Positions 9,561 through 18,166 of a stretch of DNA of 64,000 nucleotides are shown here, piece by piece; the stretch's first letter is position 1, and the number at the start of each line of letters is the position of its first letter. Both the position numbers and the translations under genes were made by a program. Under the pieces are notes generated by a model that saw nothing but the letters and a program-made list of their open reading frames with translations, was not told the DNA's origin and did no database searches. Source of the stretch: Immersiella caudata (lineage: Eukaryota; Ascomycota; Sordariomycetes; Sordariales; Lasiosphaeriaceae); contig JAULSU010000001.1 of assembly GCA_030512335.1 (NCBI GenBank), positions 2,046,001-2,110,000 of the forward strand, written 5' to 3'.

Positions 9561-9861
9561 AGGTCCATTTATATTAAGTTCGCATCTACACTATCTCTAA
9601 GTATCTATTCAGGACGGCTTGAGGGGGGTATGGGATGATTCAAGCGGTCGGCAGCATCCTGAACAGGCGATGCCTTCCAGAGTCCTGCCTGCAGGTGGCG
9701 GGGTTAGAAGGGTGGGAATTTCTATTGGCGGGGAACCAACCACACCACGTTATTAGACTTCAGCTCCGCGGCAACCCTCAAAACATCCATGAGGATCCCT
9801 TCAACCACCTTTAACACAATTGCAACAGATACGACCCCGACCGAGAGCGCACCAGACGCTT

Positions 9862-12800
9862 ATGGCTAGCGGTCTCAGGAAGAAGCTTCGATTTTCTGGG
9901 TGGAGAAAGAAGGACCGGGAGAAGGAGAAGACACAGGATGGTCCGACAATAAGCTGTAGCGTCGCCTCAGCAAAGCCATCAGAAGGTACGAACAGCGATA
10001 ACCCTTACTCTCCCTACTGATAAGATTCAACTAACACCTCTCGCTCCGAACAAGCCGCTTCGTTGACCACAGTAACGTCTCCAACCTTACAGTCGACAAC
10101 AAATAGCTCCGACCTCCTTCCTCCAGCAGTTATGGGGCAGAATTATGGGTCGATCATGACGGAATTCCATCCGCCGGGTAAGATTGCCGCGGCTTGAGCC
10201 AAAGGGATCCCCACTAACCTTCTCCGCACGACCAGAAACTCCGCCGCAACCGTTTACGACCACCCCCTCTTCGCGCGACCCCGACTTCGTCAACCGTAGA
10301 GACACTCTCGGCCAAATCGACCGATGTTCCGAACCCGCTGCTCGAGTGGCCCTCGCTGGCCCTGGCGGGGACGGCAAGCCACAATTGCCCATCGAAAATG
10401 CCCACCGGACCGCCGCAGTGCGGGCGGAACCCCGCCATCAGACATGGAGAATCCGCGGCGTGCCAGCCGACTTTGACGAGGCGAAGCTGGAAGACCTTTT
10501 GCAGCAACATCACGCTTTACAACCGCCGCATGGCGATCTGGCGGGCAATGAGCACGATGGAAACATCACCGGTAACGGCGTTCAGGTCCATACGTTAACA
10601 ACCGACCCTCGGCGTGACCAAGTTGCGACGGTCCGCTTCCGACGTCTGCCGCACCGGCTGCGCATGCTTGCGCACGGCGACCAACTAACGATCGAAGTCG
10701 ATTTGTCTATGGAGAACACGCCTGTTGGTGGCAAACAAAAGGGCGATCTCCCCACCCGATTTGTTATCGACCAACACTTCCATGGAACCACCGTTCTTTT
10801 CTCTCCTTCCGCCGGCAACCATGCCGTCGACGTGCTGGCAGTTCCGGGCTTGGGCGGGCATCCCTATGGCTCGTTTGTGAATAAAGGCGACGGGCACATG
10901 TGGTTAAGCGAAAGCCTGCCTCGAGACATACCTACTGCTCGGGTGATGATTTACGGTTATGAGAGCGGGTTACAAGACAGTACTAGTTTTGCTGGGCTCC
11001 ACGACCTTGCCGGCTCGCTACGCAACGCAATTCGTCAACTATTGGGATCCGGAGAGCAGAGACACCTTATCCTTGTCGGGCACAGCCTTGGTGGTCTCCT
11101 GATCAAGGAGGCACTAGTACAAATGTTGGAGTCCGACTCGGAACTGGACCAGATAAGACGAATCGTCGGGGCACTCTTCTTCGGAGTCCCCAACGATGGA
11201 ATGGACATTGCGTCGCTCATTCCCATGGTCAACGGTCAGCCGAACCGTTCCCTCCTGGAATCGCTAAGCGCAATCAACTCTCAGGTCTTGCGGCGACAGG
11301 AACGGAGCTTCGTCAAGTTCTTAGACCAGACAGCGCTCAACACATTCTGTTTCTTTGAGACGAGAGAATCCCCAACAGCAGCCCAGGTCAGTGGTTCCTG
11401 CCATTTGAAGCAACGGTGCTAACAGGAAGTAATAGGACTCAGCTGGGCGATGGAAAATGAATGGCCCTTATCGATGTCTTGTCACCCCTAGTTCAGCTAT
11501 GAGCTGCTTACCGCCAGGTCTTCGCTTGGGCCATTCAGCAGAACTCCCTCGAACACATTCCGAACTTGTCAAGTTTGCGTCCCATGACCCCGAGTACGAC
11601 AAAGTGTGCGATGTTCTCCGCCGGATGACCAAGGCTATATTATCACTTCGCATAGCAAGAGGGACCTATGCTGTGCCGCTCGAGACGGTCCATACCTACA
11701 CTGAGCGGGCCGATCTGTCCATGGAAATCGAGCAGAAGATGAAGATACGACACGAGAAAGGAAGCGTCCCCTATGCCGTTACCCTTTACGGGTTAGGTGG
11801 GGCTGGCAAATCTCAGCTGGCGTTAGCCTACGCCGAGAAGCACAAAGGTCGATACAACCCCATTCTCTGGATCGACGCGACAGACGAGGAGGCAGTGCGA
11901 TCTAGCTTCCGGCGATGTGCTGCCGAGCTTAAGCTTCAGGAGGAGCTTGCCGAGAAGCAGCAGTCAGTTCTTGCAGACGAAATCGTGCAAGCAGTGCTCC
12001 GATGGCTTCGCGACAGAACGGAGGCGGACGACGAATGGCTGGTGATTGTCGATAACGCAGACGATGTCAGCTGGGGGATCCTGAAGATCATGCCAAAGGG
12101 GAACCGGGGAAACGTCATCGTAACCAGTCGAGACGACAGAAGCGTAAGGCTCGTCCCAGGGGCCTGTGAGATAGTGCACGTTGGTGTCATGTCACCGGTG
12201 GAAGGAGTGGCACTTCTCCTCCAACATCTGCAGCTCGGCGCAGAATCGGCTTCGGAGTTGATCCGACAAGACTGCGACAAGATAGCGCAGCGACTTGGAT
12301 ATCTGGCGCTTGCCATAGACCTTGCGGGCGCCTACATCGGCAATGGCTCTGCACCCGAGCATGCCTTATCGCAGTATCTCGCAGATTACGACCGGCACCG
12401 CGATGAGCTTCTACAGATGGACGGCTTCCAGGGGCTGTTGCCAACACAGAAGACTGTGTGGACAGTGTGGGATACTACCCTTGAGAAGATCAGGAGGGAT
12501 TCGCGTCTGCAGCCCGAGCTACTGCTGACGTTCCTTGCGCAGTTCAAAGGCAGCATTGTGGAGGACGAATTGTTCCGCCTGGCGTGTCTTGGCATGGCAG
12601 CGGTCGTCGCTGAGCTAGACGGTGAAGCTGACGAAGTCATGCCGGCCGGTCTCACACAACTTCTACCACTTTATAAGAGCGAATGGGATAGTTTCCGGTA
12701 CCGGCAGAGCCGTGATGTACTGGTCCGCTACAGCCTGCTACAGCGGGTGGAGGGGCAGTGGCCTGCGGTGACAATGCACAGTCTAGTGCAGTGGCGAGCA

Positions 12801-14525
12801 ATGCAAAACGAGGCAGACCGACCGTGGCGCTGGTGGCATCTAAAGTTTATTCTGGCGGTGTGCTGCCAAATGATAGGAGGAAAGGAGCAGCCTGAGTTCC
12901 GCCGACATCTGATGGTCCATATTCCAGATATCAGCGAGAACGATGCGGAATATGGGGACCGGAGAAGACATGAGGATTTTATGGGATCCACACTTAGTCG
13001 CGTATACTACGACGAAGGACAATGGGAGAAGGCCGAGGAGCTGGCTGTGCAGGTGATGGAGACTCGCAAGACCAAGCTTGGGGCCGATCACCCAGATACG
13101 CTAACAAGCATGGCCAACCTCGCGTCGACATTTTGGAACCAGGGCCGGTGGTCAGATGCTGAGGAGCTAGAGGTGCAGGTGATGGAGACTCGCAAGACCA
13201 AGCTTGGGGCCGATCACCCAGATACGCTAACAAGCATGGCCAACCTCGCGTCGACATATAGGAACCAGGGCCGGTGGTCAGATGCTGAGGAGCTGGATGT
13301 GCAGGTGATGGAGACTCGCAAGACCAAGCTTGGGGCCGATCACCCAGATACGCTAACAAGCATGGCCAACCTCGCGTCGACATTTTGGAACCAGGGCCGG
13401 TGGTCAGATGCTGAGGAGCTAGAGGTGCAGGTGATGGAGACTCGCAAGACCAAGCTTGGGGCCGATCACCCAGATACGCTAACAAGCATGGCCAACCTCG
13501 CGTCGACATTTTGGAACCAGGGCCGGTGGTCAGATGCTGAGGAGCTGGATGTGCAGGTGATGGAGACTCGCAAGACCAAGCTTGGGGCCGATCACCCAGA
13601 TACGCTAACAAGCATGGCCAACCTCGCGTCGACATATAGGAACCAGGGCCGGTGGTCAGATGCTGAGGAGCTGGATGTGCAGGTGATGGAGACGAGCAAG
13701 ACCAAGCTTGGGGCCGATCACCCAGATACGCTAACAAGCATGGCCAACCTCGCGTCGACATTTTGGAACCAGGGCCGGTGGTTAGATGCTGAGGAGCTAG
13801 AGGTGCAGGTGATGGAGACGAGCAAGACCAAGCTTGGGGCCAATCACCCAGATACGCTAACAAGCATGGCCAACCTCGCGTCGACATTTTGGAACCAGGG
13901 CCGGTGGTCAGATGCTGAGGAGCTGGATGTGCAGGTGATGGAGACTCGCAAGACCAAGCTTGGGGCCAATCACCCAGATACGCTAACAAGCATGGCCAAC
14001 CTCGCGTCGACATTTTGGAACCAGGGCCGGTGGTCAGATGCTGAGGAGCTAGAGGTGCAGGTGATGGAGACGAGCAAGACCAAGCTTGGGGCCGATCACC
14101 CAGATACGCTAACAAGCATGGCCAACCTCGCGTCGACATATAGGAACCAGGGCCGGTGGTCAGATGCTGAGGAGCTGGATGTGCAGGTGATGGAGACGAG
14201 CAAGACCAAGCTTGGGGCCGATCACCCAGATACGCTAACAAGTATGGCCAACCTCGCGTCGACATTTTGGAACCAGGGCCGGTGGTCAGATGCTGAGGAG
14301 CTAGAGGTGCAGGTGATGGAGACTCGCAAGACCAAGCTTGGGGCCGATCACCCAGATACGCTGATGAGTATGGCCAACCTCGCTTTCACTTGGAAAGATC
14401 AAGGTCGACACTCAGATGCCTTAGCACTACTAGAGGACTGTGCCCAGGCTCGGCGGCGAGTGCTTGGCGAAGAGCATCCATACACGCTGTCGTCTTTGGC
14501 CACCCTCGCCAGGTGGAGTAGCTAG
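9862..14525 (+). CDS. Fungal NLR/STAND receptor: fossil P-loop leader, SesB-like hydrolase, NB-ARC, TPR repeats
   Basis: Predicted exons 9862-9985, 10055-10177, 10236-11386 and 11436-14525 give 1495 aa. Each intron has GT...AG ends and the last three junctions restore family-like sequence, for example ESPTAAQ/DSAGRWKMNGP across 11387-11435. Residues about 110-140 (DTLGQIDRCSEPAARVALAGPGGDGKPQLPIEN) are a degraded NB-ARC P-loop. From Trp153 (TWRIRGVPADFD) follows the RRM-like leader usual before SesB domains. An alpha/beta hydrolase comes next with nucleophile Ser366 in GHSLGG. A second, intact NB-ARC follows: Walker A GLGGAGKSQLALAY (Lys591), Walker B WLVIVDNADD, then NVIVTSRD. TPRs run from about residue 1005. 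This is the architecture of fungal receptors for non-self recognition: repeats bind a ligand, NB-ARC oligomerises, and the N-terminal domain executes. The fossil leader means the first exons could belong to a fused remnant, so the true start is less certain than the rest. Confidence 0.82.
13050..14309 (+). repeat. Ten tandem 126-bp units encoding near-identical 42-residue TPRs
   Basis: Each unit starts at CAGGTGATGGAGAC and encodes QVMET-R/S-KTKLGA-D/N-HPDTLTSMANLAST-FW/YR-NQGRW-S/L-DAEEL-E/D-V. Units start at 13050 and then every 126 bp to 14184. An eleventh, diverged unit (14310-14435) caps the array, followed by a partial one. Variation is confined to a few codons: ACTCGC/ACGAGC, GAT/AAT, TTTTGG/TATAGG, GAG/GAT, and one TCA/TTA. 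The almost perfect DNA identity indicates concerted evolution by unequal exchange, as in the high-internal-conservation repeats of fungal incompatibility NLRs. The TPR type is that of kinesin light chain. Confidence 0.95.
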
Positions 14526-14789
14526 AATTGGCTTTGTTGTTTCGTTTGTACGGTCTAACCGGAGGGTGCTTTTTTGACTTTTACTCGATCAGTTGCGGGA
14601 TTGTTATGCAATTATCGGGTTGTTTTGCGTCATATGGATAGTACATTTGATTGGTCCATTTTGCGATGGACATGGTTCCCTCGTGGCGCCGCACATGCAG
14701 AGCCCACCTCTGTGTCGCGCCAAAAGCGGCTAATGCATTTGCTCAGAACCCAGCGGCGGCCTTTTTTTTTTTGGAACTTGCTGTAGCTG
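14526..14789. other. 3' flank of the NLR, no feature seen
   Basis: AT-richer than the coding region and without an open frame worth reporting. An 11-T run occurs at about 14763. It joins directly to the transposon-end-like segment. Confidence 0.4.
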
Positions 14790-14898
14790 TACAAACCGGG
14801 CCGCGACGCACTGTGTGAGCCGCAACCAGCGGGGAAAACGGCCCGTGCGGAGAATGTTTCAACTTGAAATTTTGGACACTGACTTCGGCCCCACTGTA
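14790..14898 (-). repeat. Transposon-end-like segment B, inverted relative to segment A at 8713
   Basis: Read on the minus strand from 14898: TACAGTGGGGCCGAAGTC, then CATTCTCCGCACGGGCC, then CTCACACAGTGCGTCGC. The same blocks occur in the same order in segment A. The two outer ends (TACAGTGG at 8713 and CCACTGTA ending at 14898) face outward, so A and B have the geometry of terminal inverted repeats around 6.2 kb that contains the NLR. Alternatively they are two independent MITE relics. Confidence 0.6.
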
Positions 14899-15175
14899 CG
14901 GACCCCTGTTCAGTGTATCGATAGCACTGCCCCGCCTCACCCCACTATCCCAATGATGCCGCTGTGTGCCTCTCACAATCTATCTCACGAAGTCCTGATG
15001 TTGTGAGGATGGCTTGTCCAGAAAAGGCTGGGCTCAGGCGCAAGATCAAAATAAACTACCGTGCAGCAAATATTTCATATCGTCTCAAAATCATCATCGC
15101 TGAAATGTTCGGTATACCAAAACCACAGACTACCCCGCTTCGCCCACCGCTCAAGCCCCGAGGTAGGGGTACTCA

Positions 15176-15418
15176 TCACAGATCGTCCTTGTCGTCCTCA
15201 CCAAATGTAATACCGTTCGTAGTCAAGGATTCACAAACCATCGTCAACTTCATCGATCCCGCCACCGTCACGACAGCTCCCGTGTCAGCCCCAACGTTCG
15301 GTATCACTTTTGGCGGCTGAGCCGAGACCTTACTCTTCCCAACTATTTGTATCTCGCCGTTGTTGGTAACAGGCCCATTGACAGTATTGCACTTGATGCT
15401 ATCCCCGTGAACATACAA
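15176..15418 (-). pseudogene. Fragment with two amyloid-signalling-like Gly/Asn motifs (minus strand)
   Basis: The minus frame reads LYVHGDSIKCNTVNGPVTNN GEIQIVG (about 15335-15418), a linker of about 22 residues, then VVTVAGSMKLTMVCESLTTN GITFGED (about 15192-15272) and a stop at 15176. Both match the C-terminal motif of the adjacent SesB pseudogene (VTIHGDVLHSIVVNGGQVIN GGIVFGG): HGD or AG-S at the start, VNG-x-V in the middle, NG-x-I-x-x-G at the end. Paired short beta-prone repeats at a C-terminus recall the HET-s prion domain layout. The frame has no ATG, and upstream is a possible exon (MIASGQLSNQLSNLEAPK, about 15493-15546) that can be joined only by an implausibly short 29-nt intron. 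I treat it as a fragment. Confidence 0.45.
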
Positions 15419-15662
15419 CTTTTGGGGTTTCCTGGGCCAGCTTGGCGGATATGAGTATTCACGCTAGATTGCATGGTAAGGAGGCTTCGTACCTTGGGCG
15501 CCTCGAGGTTGCTGAGCTGATTACTGAGCTGGCCGCTCGCGATCATGGCACCGCTCCCGCCATATCTTCCAAAATAAGGTAACAGTGGTTTGTCCACTTG
15601 CAGTTATTTCCGTCGAGTCTCATTTAGTAATCCGAGGAGGCACTAAACCGATATCGTTCTGC

Positions 15663-16703
15663 AGCATTGTCTTCATGCATGGAATTACCGGGCACAGGGG
15701 AAAAGACCTGGGCAGCACCAGGCTCTCGGCCGTGGCTGGAGAGATTGCTCCCTAAGAAGGTTCCTCGGCCCTGGTCCTCAGCTTTAGATATGACGTTGGT
15801 GTTGTTGGATGGCGCTTGAGACTCTCAGGAAACCGGATTGGCGACCATGCAAAGAATCTCCTGGTGGCCCTTGCTGCCCATCGAGAGGCTAACTGCACCG
15901 TATGTCTCTACTTTCTAGCGTCAGTACCTCCGGATCTAACTCAATGTCTAGAATGAAAGACGAGTTATCTTCGTCTGTCACGGCCTAGGCGGTCTCGTTT
16001 GCCAGGACGCTTTCCTCTCGTCCAAAGTAGCCCCAAGCGTCATCTTCTACAGATTCTCAACTGAACCCGAGGCATCCTCTTCCTCGGCACGCCACATTCC
16101 GGTACCGGTCTAGCTGTCGTAGGGCAACGGCTTTCCCGGCTGGCGGGCTTGGTATCGGGAACGAACCCCCGTTTGGTTGAAGTCCTTCGCAGAGGCTCGG
16201 AAGTGCTAGCGAGAATACAGGACGAGTTCCACTCCCTCTTGCGGTCCAACAGTGATTAGATCAAGATCACCTGTGCGTACGGAGAGGTTCCTCTACAAGG
16301 AATTGGCGAGGTACACTGCTCAGTCAGTTTCAGTCCAGAGATCCAATGGTTGAGCAACAAATAGGTAGTTCCAAAGCATTTCGCAATAATCCGAGGTTAT
16401 CCGGCAATAGGAATCCATGCCGACCATAGAGATATCGCAGGGTTCGACACTATGGCGGGCCCGAGGTTCATCGCTGTGTCAAATGAAATACAGCGGTGGG
16501 CAAGGAATCTCAAAACCACGCCAGAGAAAGAGAAACTGTTAAAGTTTGACACGGATCCAGGACTCTCCGAAGGCTTTGGGGATACCAAGGGACTACCTGG
16601 AGTGAACATCCCAGGTGTGACGATCCATGGCGATGTTTTACACTCGATCGTGGTCAACGGAGGGCAGGTGATAAACGGCGGCATTGTATTTGGCGGAGAT
16701 TAG
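15663..16703 (+). pseudogene. SesB-like alpha/beta hydrolase pseudogene with intact C-terminal amyloid-like motif
   Basis: Recognisable pieces in order: SIVFMHGITGHRGK; YDVGVVGWRL…NRIGDHAKNLLVALAAHRE; after a 52-nt intron (15900-15951) RVIFVCHGLGGLVCQDAFLS; RGILFLGTPHSGTGLA…VLARIQDEFHSLLRS; after a 54-nt intron (16311-16364) VVPKHFAIIRGYPAIGIHAD HRDIAGFD; then RWARNLKTTPEKEK and the terminal motif PGVTIHGDVLHSIVVNGGQV…IVFGGD. The family elbow is GHSLGG; here it is CHGLGG, so the catalytic Ser is Gly. At least two frameshifts and two in-frame stops (TGA before TRGILFLG, TAG after LLRSNSD) break the gene. The C-terminal 83 codons (16452-16703) remain open from an ATG and could still yield a small motif-bearing protein. 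Confidence 0.7.
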
Positions 16704-17269
16704 AAGCTGGAGCAAACGCATATCTCGGATACATGGGGAGCATTTTCTGATCTATAATAGAGGTTTTGGGTGGGGAGAAATTGACCAACAACTAGAAGGC
16801 ATTGCGAACGAGGTTCATATCTGCTTCCCTGGACATTTCGGAACGGTCCGCCCTGAAAGTTTCAGAACCGATAACGGTTGAACGGAGCGGCCCGAGGGGG
16901 GGAGACGCGTCCCTGACAGATACGTCGTTCTAACCTCCAAGGCCGAGGTACCTCTCCAGCCAAGGCTGGACCACTTGGCCGAGATTTCAAACCACTGATA
17001 TGTCAGCACTACATAAATTTGAGAAATACCTCGAAACCAAGAATTTCGTCAAAATACAACGAAATAACCATACCGTTCCTGCCGAGCGCGGAGCGGAAAG
17101 TTTAAAGCCCCCCCTCTCTCTGCGGCAGCTTACCCCACAACCTTAATTCACTCTCCCGCGTGCTCATCACCCCAACGCACCTCACCTCACCACCACACTC
17201 ACTCACCTCTCACCTCCCACAACCACAAACCCCCAACCAAAGAAAGCAACCCCAAACCCAACCGCCAAA
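16704..17269. other. Upstream region of riboflavin synthase
   Basis: No gene. The last 110 bases before the RIB5 start are strongly C/A- and C/T-rich on the plus strand (CACCTCACCACCACACTCAC-like), a common feature of fungal 5' leaders of constitutive genes. Confidence 0.5.
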
Positions 17270-18028
17270 ATGTTCACCGGCATCGTCGAGGAAATCGGCA
17301 GTACGCCACTCCCCCTTTCCTTCCCTTCCCCGCACCCCTCACTAACCCCACCTCCAGAAGTATCGCAATATAACCCCTCCGACTCCACTGGCGGCACCTC
17401 CCTCACCATCACCCTCCCCCCATCCTCTGACCTCCTCTCCGATGCCCACCTCGGCGACAGCATCGCCATCAACGGCGTCTGCCTCACCGTAACAACCTTC
17501 ACCCCCTCCCCTCCCTCCTTCACCGTCGGCATCGCGCCGGAAACCCTCCGCCTCACCAATCTGGGTGAACTCCGCCAGGGGTCGAGAGTGAATCTCGAAA
17601 GGGCAGTTAGGGCAGATACGCGCATGGGCGGGCACTTTGTGCAGGGGCACGTTGACACGGTCGCGACCATCACGAAGAGGGAACCGGATGGGAATGCAGT
17701 GACCTTGCGGTTCGCGCCAAAGTCGAAGGAGGTGATGAGATATGTGGTGTACAAGGGATTTATCGCGCTGGACGGGGCGAGCTTGACGGTGACAAAGGTG
17801 GATGATGAGGAGGGGTGGTGGGAGGTGATGCTGATTGCGTACACGCAGGAGAAGATTGTGACGGCGGCAAAGGAGGCGGGGTCGACGGTGAACGTGGAGG
17901 TGGATATGACGGCCAAGTATGTCGAGAAGAGTTTGCAGGGTTATTTGGTGAGCTTGGAAGAGAGCGGCGGAGGAATTCCACTGTTACAAAAGATGGTGGA
18001 GAGGATAGTTGCGCAGGGGTTTTCGTAA
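17270..18028 (+). CDS. RIB5: Riboflavin synthase
   Basis: Catalyses the last step of riboflavin synthesis, dismutation of two 6,7-dimethyl-8-ribityllumazine molecules to riboflavin and a pyrimidine, in the cytosol. Exon 1 (17270-17300) encodes MFTGIVEEIG. A 57-nt intron (17301-17357, branch CTAAC at 17342) is followed by exon 2 (17358-18028). The product is 233 aa, normal for the family. The tandem lumazine-binding repeats are clear: repeat 1 with GDSIAINGVCLTVT and RADTRMGGHFVQGHVD, repeat 2 with YKGFIALDGASLTV. The N-terminal MFTGIV(E) is diagnostic. It converges with MUS81, whose stop is 138 bp away on the other strand. Confidence 0.97.
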   Translation: MFTGIVEEIGSTPLPLSFPSPHPSLTPPPEVSQYNPSDSTGGTSLTITLPPSSDLLSDAHLGDSIAINGVCLTVTTFTPSPPSFTVGIAPETLRLTNLGELRQGSRVNLERAVRADTRMGGHFVQGHVDTVATITKREPDGNAVTLRFAPKSKEVMRYVVYKGFIALDGASLTVTKVDDEEGWWEVMLIAYTQEKIVTAAKEAGSTVNVEVDMTAKYVEKSLQGYLVSLEESGGGIPLLQKMVERIVAQGFS

Positions 18029-18166
18029 GGGGTGAGGCAGTGGGTGAGGAAAACAGCGTGCTGAATATCGCCGGGGGGGGGCAAAAAAATAGAGGGTTTA
18101 TTCCTGGTGGCATCTACAAAGATTTTGGGGCTTGCGCCGCGCTGAGTTCTGCTCTAATCAAGAGTC

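Larger units (their letters stand above)
7830..9861. other. Gene-free stretch with transposon-end-like and NLR relic sequences
   Basis: No intact gene is recognisable. It contains the promoter side of the 735-aa gene (7830 onward), the transposon-end-like segment at 8713-8829, and a decayed TPR fragment on the minus strand at about 9150-9560. The rest is unremarkable. The upstream region of the NLR is 9561-9861. Confidence 0.5.

Noticed and set aside
12994..14265. 423-codon open frame on the minus strand across the TPR repeats
   Set aside because: The repeat unit is 126 bp (a multiple of three), so one stop-free antisense frame is simply copied ten times. It is repetitive, Pro/Ser/Trp-biased and antisense to a clear coding sequence.
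14964..15320. Plus-strand frame ending TFGITFGG, resembling an amyloid motif end
   Set aside because: The opposite strand carries two full-length copies of the motif over the same bases with better agreement (HGD, VNG, NG-I). The plus frame shares only the last few residues and is probably an antisense shadow.
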